A stretch of DNA of 6,544 nt from Afipia sp. (lineage in GTDB: Bacteria; Pseudomonadota; Alphaproteobacteria; Rhizobiales; Xanthobacteraceae): contig JAPLPA010000238.1 of assembly GCA_026400415.1 (NCBI GenBank), positions 1 through 6,544 of the forward strand, given 5' to 3'. Positions 1 through 5,771 of this stretch are shown piece by piece. The notes beneath the pieces were generated by a model. That model ran no database searches, had not been told where the DNA came from, and saw nothing but the letters and a program-made list of their open reading frames with translations. Both the position numbers and the translations under genes were made by a program. Numbering within the stretch: position 1 is the first letter of the stretch; every line of letters starts with the position of its first letter.

Positions 1-1175
1 TGTTCGCGCGGGCCGATGTTGCTTTCGAGCGCGGTGAAGGCGTGTGGCTGATCGCGACCAATGGCGACCGCTACCTCGATTTCACCAGTGGCGTCGCGGT
101 GAACGCGCTCGGTCACGCGCATCCGCATCTGGTTTCAGCTCTTCAGGAGCAGGCTGCAAAGTTGTGGCATGTCTCAAATCTATTTCGGATTCCCGAGGGC
201 GAAAAGCTTGCAGACCGCCTGTGCGACGCGAGTTTCGCCGACGTCGCGTTTTTCTGCAATTCCGGCGCCGAGGCGATGGAAGCCTGCATCAAGATGGCGC
301 GGAAATTCCAGGCCGTGAACGGCAGGCCTGAACGATATCGGCTGATAACGTTCGAGGGCGCATTTCACGGCCGCACGCTCGCAGCACTTTCTGCGACCGG
401 CCAGCAGAAATATCTTGAAGGCTTCGGCCCGCCGGTCGATGGCTTCGATCAGGTGCCGCTGGGCGATCTCGAGGCGGTCAAAAAAGCTATCGGTCCGCAG
501 ACCGCGGGCATCATTATTGAGCCTTGGCAGGGCGAGGGCGGTGTCCGCGCAGCGCCGCCGGAATTTTTCCGCGCATTGCGCAAGCTATGCGATGACAACA
601 AGCTCGTGTTGATTTTCGACGAGGTGCAGACCGGAATGGGGCGCACCGGAACTCTTTTTGCTTATGAAAAGCTCGGTGTGACGCCGGACATCATGGCATT
701 GGCCAAGGCCCTCGGCGGCGGCTTTCCGATGGGCGCTTGCCTTGCTACGCTGGCGGGAGCAGCGGGCATGACTCCGGGTACGCATGGATCGACGTTCGGC
801 GGTAATCTGCTGGCCGCCGCCGCCGGCAACGCCACGCTTGACGTCATGCTCGCACCAAAGTTCTTCGATCAGGTCCAGCGCGCGTCACTCATCATGAAGC
901 AGAAGCTTGCTTCCGTGGTCGATCGCTATCCGGACGTCGTCTCCGAAGTAAGGGGAGAAGGTCTTCTGATAGGGCTGAAGGCGGTGGTGCCATCTGGCGA
1001 CCTCGTCGCAGCCCTTCGCCATGAAAAACTGCTCACTGTTGGTGCCGGCGAAAACGTCGTTCGCCTGTTGCCGCCATTGATCGTATCTGAGGCAGAGATC
1101 GAGGACGCCGTATCTCGCCTTGAGCGCGTTTGTGCCAAATTCTCAAAAGCGCACGCTCCGCGTGGAGCGGCGTGA
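1..1175 (+). CDS. argD: Acetylornithine aminotransferase, 5' end cut by the window edge
   Basis: PLP-dependent class III aminotransferase of arginine synthesis; it converts N-acetylglutamate 5-semialdehyde to N2-acetylornithine with glutamate as amino donor, in the cytoplasm. The frame is open to the left edge (first full codon at base 3, reading FARADVAFERGEG), so the GTG at 42 is an internal valine and only roughly a dozen N-terminal residues are missing. Visible landmarks are the NSGAEA cofactor-phosphate loop, FEGAFHGRT, IIEPWQGEGG, the FDEVQTGMGRTG segment with the PLP-ring aspartate at 618-620, the Schiff-base lysine of LAKALGGGFP at 705-707, and the HGSTFGGN loop. About 390 codons are visible, against roughly 400 usual for the family. 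The stop TGA (1173-1175) shares its A with the argF start. A catabolic class III aminotransferase (AstC-like) has the same fold, but the fused argF context supports ArgD. Confidence 0.94.
   Translation, partial: FARADVAFERGEGVWLIATNGDRYLDFTSGVAVNALGHAHPHLVSALQEQAAKLWHVSNLFRIPEGEKLADRLCDASFADVAFFCNSGAEAMEACIKMARKFQAVNGRPERYRLITFEGAFHGRTLAALSATGQQKYLEGFGPPVDGFDQVPLGDLEAVKKAIGPQTAGIIIEPWQGEGGVRAAPPEFFRALRKLCDDNKLVLIFDEVQTGMGRTGTLFAYEKLGVTPDIMALAKALGGGFPMGACLATLAGAAGMTPGTHGSTFGGNLLAAAAGNATLDVMLAPKFFDQVQRASLIMKQKLASVVDRYPDVVSEVRGEGLLIGLKAVVPSGDLVAALRHEKLLTVGAGENVVRLLPPLIVSEAEIEDAVSRLERVCAKFSKAHAPRGAA
1164..1167 (+). promoter_or_regulatory. Ribosome binding site for argF
   Basis: GGAG lies seven bases before the ATG at 1175, inside the last argD codons. 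It fixes the argF start at 1175 rather than an upstream in-frame start, and together with the TGATG junction suggests translational coupling to argD. Confidence 0.7.
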
Positions 1176-2095
1176 TGAGTAAGCTGCGCCATTTTCTCGA
1201 TCTGACAGAAATTCCCACGAAGGAGCTTCGTGTAATTCTCGACGCCAGCGTTGCAATGAAGAAGCTGCAAAAGGCTGGAAATCCGGCGAGGCCGCTTGAA
1301 GGCAAAACGCTCGCGATGATCTTTGAAAAGCCATCGACGCGAACGCGTGTGTCTTTCGATGTGGGGATGCGACAACTCGGCGGCGAAGCTATCATGTTAA
1401 CCGGCGCAGAAATGCAGTTGAGCCGGGGAGAAACCATCGCGGATACGGCGCGCGTGCTATCGCGCTACGTCGACATTATCATGATCCGAATTCTAAACCA
1501 CGATTCTCTTACCGAACTCGCCGAATACGCAACCGTTCCGGTCATCAATGGACTGACACGGCGATCGCATCCCGGACAAGTGATGGCCGATGTGATGACA
1601 TTTGAAGAACATCGCGGGCCCATCAAGGGCCGCACGGTTGCGTGGGTGGGTGACGACAACAACGTGCTGGCGTCATGGGCTCATGCGGCTGAACGCTTTG
1701 ATTTCAATCTGCGGGTCGCGACGCCGCCAGAACTTGCGCCAAACAAATTGCTGAAAGACTGGATCAAATCATCGGGCGCGCCAATTATTCTGGGATCGAA
1801 GCCAGAGGAGATGGTGAGGGGTGCGGATTGCGTTGTCACCGACACGTGGGTGTCGATGGGTGACAAGGACGGTGAGCATCGCCACAATTTATTGCGACCC
1901 TACCAAGTCAACACGCAACTGATGTCGTTTGCAAAGCCCGACGCTATTTTTATGCATTGTCTGCCTGCGCATCGCGGCGAAGAGGTGACAGACGAAGTCA
2001 TCGACGGTTCACAGTCGGTTGTGTTCGACGAAGCGGAGAACCGGCTGCATGCGCACAAGGGTATTCTTGCGTGGTGCATGGACGCGGTGGGATAG
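1175..2095 (+). CDS. argF: Ornithine carbamoyltransferase
   Basis: Cytoplasmic enzyme that joins carbamoyl phosphate and ornithine to give citrulline, the step after the ArgD branch of arginine synthesis. The 306-residue product has the normal family length. Carbamoyl-phosphate binding is shown by STRTR at residues 54-58, followed by the HPxQ box at 132-135. The ornithine domain has WVGDDNNVLASW at about 157-168, DTWVSMG at 223-229 (SMG loop) and the active-site HCLPAHRGEEV at 261-271 with Cys262. The HPxQ box reads HPGQ, whereas HPCQ (or HPTQ, as in E. coli) is usual; His132 and Gln135 are kept, so activity is expected. The start is the ATG in TGATG, preceded by GGAG; an open frame extends upstream to 1130 but lies inside argD. 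A biosynthetic role, rather than catabolic ArcB, follows from the coupling to argD. Confidence 0.96.
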   Translation: MSKLRHFLDLTEIPTKELRVILDASVAMKKLQKAGNPARPLEGKTLAMIFEKPSTRTRVSFDVGMRQLGGEAIMLTGAEMQLSRGETIADTARVLSRYVDIIMIRILNHDSLTELAEYATVPVINGLTRRSHPGQVMADVMTFEEHRGPIKGRTVAWVGDDNNVLASWAHAAERFDFNLRVATPPELAPNKLLKDWIKSSGAPIILGSKPEEMVRGADCVVTDTWVSMGDKDGEHRHNLLRPYQVNTQLMSFAKPDAIFMHCLPAHRGEEVTDEVIDGSQSVVFDEAENRLHAHKGILAWCMDAVG

Positions 2096-2101
2096 TATCC
2101 C
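2089..2101 (+). repeat. Perfect inverted repeat over the argF stop codon
   Basis: GGGATA-G-TATCCC, six bases per arm around a single central G. The TAG stop of argF (2093-2095) is inside it. As RNA it could form a five-pair stem GGGAT/ATCCC with loop AGT. A run of six T at 2118-2123 comes 16 bases later, too far for a classical intrinsic terminator. It may be an mRNA 3'-end structure or chance. Confidence 0.4.
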
Positions 2102-2116
2102 GATAAGGCCAAGGCT

Positions 2117-2147
2117 CTTTTTTCCTCAGCGAACGAACCTATATTGT
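2117..2147 (+). promoter_or_regulatory. Candidate heat-shock (RpoH-type) promoter for hslO
   Basis: The alphaproteobacterial heat-shock promoter consensus is CTTG, 17-18 bases, then CYTATNTNNG. Here CTTT (2117-2120) is followed by exactly 17 bases and CCTATATTGT (2138-2147). That is 3 of 4 matches in the -35 box, and every fixed -10 position except the last G. Transcription would begin near 2154, about 100 bases before the hslO start. Hsp33 genes are commonly under heat-shock control, which fits. It was judged by eye and is not proven; a housekeeping promoter using TATATT (2140-2145) is the alternative reading. Confidence 0.4.
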
Positions 2148-2253
2148 ACAGACACCCGCCTAACGTGGCGGCGCACTGCATTTGTCAAAAGTTTGTTCGG
2201 CTCAATCATCCTTCCATCGCGGACCGAATTCCAGCCTGAAAGCCTGCGTTATT

Positions 2254-3237
2254 ATGACTTCCGAAATGCCGATCCGCGCACCTTCCGCCACACCCGTCGA
2301 CGACGCAGTGCTCCCTTTTGAGGTGAGTGCGCTCGATGTTCGCGGACGCCTTACGCGCATGGGTCCAGCGCTCGACGAAATTTTGACTAAGCACGATTAC
2401 CCTGCACCCGTTGGCAAACTGCTTGGCGAAGCCATCGTGCTTACGACTTTGCTTGGTTCGACATTGAAATTCGAAGGCCGGTTCATCTTGCAAACGCAGA
2501 CCGACGGCCCTGTGTCGTTGATTGTGGTCGATTTCCATGCGCCGGATCGGCTGCGCGCCTATGCGCGTTTCGACGCGAGCAAATTGAGGGACGGGCAGGA
2601 TTCGGCGGCTCTGCTCGGACAGGGCCATCTTGCCATGACTATCGATCAGGGTGCCGACATGAGCCGCTATCAAGGTTTGGTCGCATTGGATGGCGGCGAT
2701 CTCGAAGACGCGGCGCATGAATATTTTCTGCGCTCAGAGCAAATTCCAACGCGCGTACGGCTTGCGGTCGGAGAAGAATTTCGCGGCGGCGACGAGCCGA
2801 AACATCGCTGGCGCGGTGGGGGCATGCTGATGCAATTTCTCCCAAAAGCTCCTGAACGCGCACGGCAAGCCGACCTGCATCCCGGCGACCTGCCAGAGGG
2901 TGTCGCGGCTCATGTCGTCGTGGATGATGATGCTTGGGCGGAAAGCCAGTCGCTTTTCGGCACGATCGAGGACGTCGAACTGATCGATCCGGATTTATCG
3001 GGTGAGCGATTGCTGTTCAGACTGTTTCATGAACGCGGCGTGCGCGTGTTTCCGATGCAGGAAGTACGTGCGCAATGCTCGTGTTCGCGCGATGCAGTAG
3101 CAGCAATGCTTGCGAGTTTTGCACCGAACGACCGCGCTGATATGGTCGAGAATGGCAAAGTGGTTGTGACCTGCGAATTCTGCAGTTCGGTCTATAAATT
3201 TACGCCCGAAGAAGCCGGCGTCGAAAAGGCCGGCTAG
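2254..3237 (+). CDS. hslO: Hsp33 redox-regulated molecular chaperone
   Basis: Cytoplasmic holdase chaperone activated by oxidation (known family mechanism): in reducing conditions four cysteines hold zinc, and disulfide formation with unfolding exposes the client-binding surface. The 327-residue product shows the N-terminal Hsp33 fold, including GEAIVLTTLLGSTLKFEGRF and the segment TQTDGPVSLIVVDFHAPDRL, then DQGADMSRYQGLVAL. The C-terminal redox switch is complete: CSC (Cys275, Cys277) and CEFC (Cys307, Cys310). The start at ATG 2254 gives the expected N-terminus; the frame is open upstream to a TTG at 2182, but those 24 residues look like translated spacer. No strong Shine-Dalgarno precedes 2254 (GAAAG at 2238-2242 is the best); ATG 2266 is a possible alternative. 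It is separated from argF by 158 bases with its own promoter candidate, and is convergent with apaG. Confidence 0.95.
   Translation: MTSEMPIRAPSATPVDDAVLPFEVSALDVRGRLTRMGPALDEILTKHDYPAPVGKLLGEAIVLTTLLGSTLKFEGRFILQTQTDGPVSLIVVDFHAPDRLRAYARFDASKLRDGQDSAALLGQGHLAMTIDQGADMSRYQGLVALDGGDLEDAAHEYFLRSEQIPTRVRLAVGEEFRGGDEPKHRWRGGGMLMQFLPKAPERARQADLHPGDLPEGVAAHVVVDDDAWAESQSLFGTIEDVELIDPDLSGERLLFRLFHERGVRVFPMQEVRAQCSCSRDAVAAMLASFAPNDRADMVENGKVVVTCEFCSSVYKFTPEEAGVEKAG
3213..3235. terminator. Possible shared hairpin at the hslO/apaG convergence
   Basis: The repeat arms AGCCGGC (3213-3219) and GCCGGCT (3229-3235) form a seven-pair GC-rich stem with a nine-base loop, inside the last hslO codons and touching its stop. 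It lies just downstream of apaG on the other strand. No T-run follows on either strand, so it is not a textbook intrinsic terminator; a bidirectional transcription block or an mRNA-end stabiliser is possible. Confidence 0.3.
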
Positions 3238-3240
3238 CAC

Positions 3241-3633
3241 TTAGTTCAGCGTGCGGCGATGATCCGGACTGTCCAGTGAGAACGTGGGAATATCGATGTC
3301 GAACGGCTCGCCGCCCTGCGTGATCATCTGGTAGCTGCCTGTCATAAAACCGGATGAGGTGGGAAGCGGTACGCCGCTCGTGTATTCGAAGCGCTCGCCA
3401 GGAGCGAGGACAGGTTGCTCTCCGACAACGCCTTCGCCACGAACCTCCTGATTTCGACCGGTGCCGTCGGTAATGATCCAGTGTCTGGTCTTGAGTTGAA
3501 CCGTCTCGTCACCTGAATTGAATATAACGACCGTATAGGCCCAGAAAAACCGCCCGTGCTCCGCCGATGAGCGTTCCGGCAAAAAGCTTGGTTCCACCAG
3601 AACTTCAATTTGGCGTGTTACGGCGCGATACAT
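3241..3633 (-). CDS. apaG: ApaG domain protein
   Basis: A 130-residue single-domain protein of the ApaG (DUF525) family, which has an immunoglobulin/fibronectin-like beta fold. Recognisable features are the strand-rich start (YRAVTRQIEVLVEPSFLPE), FFWAYTVVIFNSGDETVQLKTRHW, the glycine loop GEGVVG at residues 66-71 and the conserved PLPTSSGFMTGSYQM block at about 89-103. Length matches E. coli ApaG (125). In enterobacteria the gene lies beside apaH, which hydrolyses diadenosine tetraphosphate, and mutants were linked to Co2+/Mg2+ phenotypes; the biochemical role remains unsettled, and no apaH is present here. The start ATG (3631-3633 on the plus strand) has a good AAAGGA Shine-Dalgarno four bases upstream (complement of 3638-3643). 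The stop codon lies three bases from the hslO stop on the opposite strand. Confidence 0.93.
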   Translation of the reverse strand: MYRAVTRQIEVLVEPSFLPERSSAEHGRFFWAYTVVIFNSGDETVQLKTRHWIITDGTGRNQEVRGEGVVGEQPVLAPGERFEYTSGVPLPTSSGFMTGSYQMITQGGEPFDIDIPTFSLDSPDHRRTLN

Positions 3634-3643
3634 AGGGTCCTTT

Positions 3644-3655
3644 CCAATCCATTGG
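3644..3655. repeat. Short inverted repeat CCAAT-CC-ATTGG in the apaG leader
   Basis: Perfect five-base arms separated by two bases. It sits between the candidate apaG -10 hexamer and its Shine-Dalgarno, around the expected start of transcription, where a repressor site would act. A repeat this short can occur by chance. Confidence 0.3.
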
Positions 3656-3656
3656 G

Positions 3657-3685
3657 ATCATACCGGGCTTCGGCACGGTTGCGTA
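3657..3685 (-). promoter_or_regulatory. Candidate apaG promoter
   Basis: Read on the minus strand, TATGAT (complement of 3657-3662) matches 5 of 6 bases of the housekeeping -10 consensus. It lies 17 bases after TACGCA (complement of 3680-3685), a poor -35 (3 of 6). Transcription would start near 3650, giving a leader of about 17 bases that contains the Shine-Dalgarno. I see no convincing promoter for opgC on the plus strand of the same spacer. Confidence 0.3.
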
Positions 3686-3777
3686 GAGGCTGCTTTGCTG
3701 TTGCTAGCGATGAATGCAATTTGCGGGGCGCGCCGATCTTTCGTAAGATTCCGGAGGATGCAGAGCGCCAGTGTAGC

Positions 3778-5004
3778 ATGACGATTGCCACGACCGAGAT
3801 GCCCGGCGAAGAGGTCGTTCCGGCCACGAAGAGCATTGCTCTTCCGGTCGCCGCCGGCGAACGCGAATTGCGGCTGGATCTCTTCCGAGGTTTTGCATTG
3901 TGGCTTATTTTTATCGATCATCTTCCAACCAACGTGCTGACCTGGTTTACCATCCGAAACTACGGTTTCAGCGATGCGACCGAGATTTTCATTTTTATAT
4001 CTGGCTACACAGCTGCTTTCGTTTACAGCCGCGCTATGCAGGACCGCGGAGTTGTGATCGCGAGCGCGCGCATTTTCAAACGCGTCTGGCAGATCTATGT
4101 TGCCCATGTGTTTCTGTTCACGATCTACCTCGCCGAAATTTCCTACCTGGCGGCTCGTTTCGACAATCCGCTCTACACTGAGGAAATGGGCATTCTCGAT
4201 TTTCTCAAGCAGCCCGATGTCATGATCGTGCAGGCGCTGCTTCTCAAATTCCGCCCAGTCAACATGGACGTGCTGCCGCTCTATATCGTGCTGATGCTTT
4301 TTCTGCCGCTGATCCTCTGGTTGATGCAGAGAAAGCCCGATCTGACGTTGGCGTTATCGGCGGTGTTTTATGCTTTGGCGTGGCAGTTCGATCTTCACCT
4401 CGAGGCGTTTCCGAGTGGTTTCTGGGCCTTCAATCCCTATGCGTGGCAATTGCTGTTTGTCTTTGGCGCGTGGTGTGCGCTCGGAGGCGCGATGCGAATG
4501 GCACGCATTCTCGCGTCGCGTATCACGCTTTTGATTTGCATAGCCTATTTGATATTTGCGTTCGCAGTGACGATGACCTGGTACTTTCCGCAATATAATT
4601 TTTTCATTCCGCGCTGGCTGGAAAACGCAATGTACCCCATCAACAAAACGGACCTCGATGTTCTGCGCTTTGCGCATTTTCTTGCGCTGGCGGCGATCAC
4701 GGTTCGCTTTCTTCACAAGGATTGGCCGGGACTGAAGTCGCTGTGGCTTCGCCCGATCATCATGTGCGGCCAGCATTCGCTTGAGATATTTTGCGTCGGA
4801 GTGTTTCTCGCATTCGCGGGCCATTTCTTTTTGACAGAGGTATCGAACACGGCGTGGACGCATTTCTTCATCAGCGTTGCGGGAATTGTGATTATGTCCG
4901 CCGCTGCGTGGCTTTTGAATTGGTACAAGGCCGAGGTCGGTAAAAGCGGCAAGCGCGTGAAAAGCGTTGAGAACGACGCCGATTTCGCGGGAGGCGATGC
5001 ATGA
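3778..5004 (+). CDS. opgC: OpgC-type membrane acyltransferase
   Basis: Inner-membrane protein of the OpgC/MdoC family, related to acyltransferase-3 proteins. Characterised members add succinyl groups to osmoregulated periplasmic glucans. The 408-residue product has a short cytoplasmic lead, then LRLDLFRGFALWLIFIDH (31-48), which carries the family's Arg-x-Asp...Arg-Gly start and a candidate active-site Asp47-His48 pair. EIFIFISGYTAAF (69-81) follows. Further hydrophobic segments lie near 103-120, 165-183, 188-203, 221-240, 248-270, 296-312, 326-352 and 360-382, giving about ten membrane passes, with GQHSLEIF at 331-338 and a charged C-tail. Start choice: ATG 3778 gives a normal N-terminus but has no close Shine-Dalgarno; GGAGG at 3753-3757 is 20 bases away. 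The frame runs open back to 3610 only through spacer and the start of apaG. The stop overlaps the next start (ATGA). The glycan target and acyl donor are inferred, and an O-acetyltransferase role is possible. Confidence 0.87.
   Translation: MTIATTEMPGEEVVPATKSIALPVAAGERELRLDLFRGFALWLIFIDHLPTNVLTWFTIRNYGFSDATEIFIFISGYTAAFVYSRAMQDRGVVIASARIFKRVWQIYVAHVFLFTIYLAEISYLAARFDNPLYTEEMGILDFLKQPDVMIVQALLLKFRPVNMDVLPLYIVLMLFLPLILWLMQRKPDLTLALSAVFYALAWQFDLHLEAFPSGFWAFNPYAWQLLFVFGAWCALGGAMRMARILASRITLLICIAYLIFAFAVTMTWYFPQYNFFIPRWLENAMYPINKTDLDVLRFAHFLALAAITVRFLHKDWPGLKSLWLRPIIMCGQHSLEIFCVGVFLAFAGHFFLTEVSNTAWTHFFISVAGIVIMSAAAWLLNWYKAEVGKSGKRVKSVENDADFAGGDA
4989..4994 (+). promoter_or_regulatory. Ribosome binding site for the first SGNH-like gene
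   Basis: GGGAGG lies six bases before ATG 5001, within the last opgC codons. This strong site fixes the start used and, with the ATGA overlap, indicates coupled translation from opgC. Confidence 0.75.
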
Positions 5005-5771
5005 GAGCAGCGGTGGGCATATTTCTAATTGCAGGACTTCTGGCAGCTCAGCCTGTGCGCGCCGAAGAAGATCCCGGTTGCACGGTGCCGGCCTATCTTC
5101 TGACGACAGAAAGCAAGCTTCCCAAGGTCGCCGACTCCATCAAGACGCGCAAGCATCTCGAGATTCTCGTTGTCGGAAGCGGGTCGTCTTTGCTTGCAGG
5201 CCCAGACGGCGCAAGCGCGTCTTATCCGGCCCGGCTCGAGGCGGCGCTGCGCGCGAGACTAACAGGTGTCACTGTTCATGTGGCGACGGATACGCTTCCG
5301 AAAAAAACCACTGAGGAAGTTGAAAAAGGCCTGTCACAAGCAATCGAGAAGTTGCCCCCGGACGGCAAGCCGACGCTAACGATCTGGCAAACCGGAACGG
5401 TGGACGCAATCAGGGCGACGGACCCTGACGACTTTCGAAGCGCTCTGGATACCGGAGTGGAGGATTTGCAAAAGGCAGGGACCGATGTTCTCCTGATGAA
5501 CTTGCAATACAGCCCGCGTATCGAATCGATGCTCTCGGTTACGCCATACATAGATACAATGCGCGTCGTCTCGCAGCAGCACGATGTTCCGCTTTTTGAC
5601 AGGTTCGCGATTATGCGTCACTGGGGCGATGCTGGCGATTTCGACTTGCTTGGCGCAGTGCATGGCTATGCGATGGCCAAGCGAGTCCATGATTGCATTG
5701 GACGTGCACTTTCGACCTTTGTTGTCGATGCTGCAGGTATTAAGCCGGGTGATGTGAGGGTTCGGCGCTAA
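5001..5771 (+). CDS. Secreted SGNH-hydrolase-like protein, catalytically degenerate
   Basis: 256 residues with a clear signal peptide (hydrophobic 4-16, cleavage expected after PVRA, residue 21), so the mature protein should be periplasmic. The fold is read from its match to the neighbouring gene: ILVVGSGSSLL (54-64), YPARLEAALRARL (75-87), IWQTGTVDAIR (128-138), TDVLLMNLQYSPR (161-173) and VPLFDRFAIMRHW (196-208). The usual SGNH residues are largely missing. Block I reads GSGSS, so an ungapped alignment puts Gly61 at the nucleophile position, although Ser62/Ser63 are adjacent. No block II Gly is evident, block III Asn is replaced by Val134 (GTVD), and no DxxH precedes Cys232 (His221 and His230 are present). 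Cys27 and Cys232 may form a disulfide. Likely a pseudoenzyme or substrate-binding partner; a divergent active hydrolase or transferase cannot be excluded. It sits between opgC and a more complete paralogue. Confidence 0.72.
   Translation: MRAAVGIFLIAGLLAAQPVRAEEDPGCTVPAYLLTTESKLPKVADSIKTRKHLEILVVGSGSSLLAGPDGASASYPARLEAALRARLTGVTVHVATDTLPKKTTEEVEKGLSQAIEKLPPDGKPTLTIWQTGTVDAIRATDPDDFRSALDTGVEDLQKAGTDVLLMNLQYSPRIESMLSVTPYIDTMRVVSQQHDVPLFDRFAIMRHWGDAGDFDLLGAVHGYAMAKRVHDCIGRALSTFVVDAAGIKPGDVRVRR
5756..5760 (+). promoter_or_regulatory. Ribosome binding site for the second SGNH-like gene
   Basis: GAGGG lies ten bases before ATG 5771, inside the preceding coding region. The start is further supported by the TAATG junction, in which the final A of the preceding stop is the first base of the ATG. 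Confidence 0.55.

Noticed and set aside
42..44. GTG as the start of argD
   Set aside because: The frame is open to the window edge and the upstream residues FARADVAFERGEG match the family's N-terminus, so the gene begins outside the window.
926..1437. Long minus-strand open frames across the argD/argF junction
   Set aside because: They lie opposite two certain genes, have no recognisable domain, and their codon pattern is that of an antisense shadow.
2118..2123. T6 run as an intrinsic terminator of argF
   Set aside because: No stable hairpin directly precedes it; GGCCAAGGC has only a two-base loop and the palindrome at 2089-2101 is too far upstream.
2182..2253. In-frame TTG-initiated N-terminal extension of hslO
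   Set aside because: The 24 added residues do not resemble Hsp33 N-termini and overlap the spacer; ATG 2254 gives the normal start.
3610..3777. In-frame N-terminal extension of opgC from 3610 or from TTG 3721
   Set aside because: It would run through the apaG start region and the divergent spacer, and adds an Arg/Cys-rich stretch unlike OpgC proteins.
4354..4863. Minus-strand open frame of 169 codons opposite opgC
   Set aside because: A very Arg/Lys-rich product with no domain, antisense to a membrane protein gene; a shadow frame.
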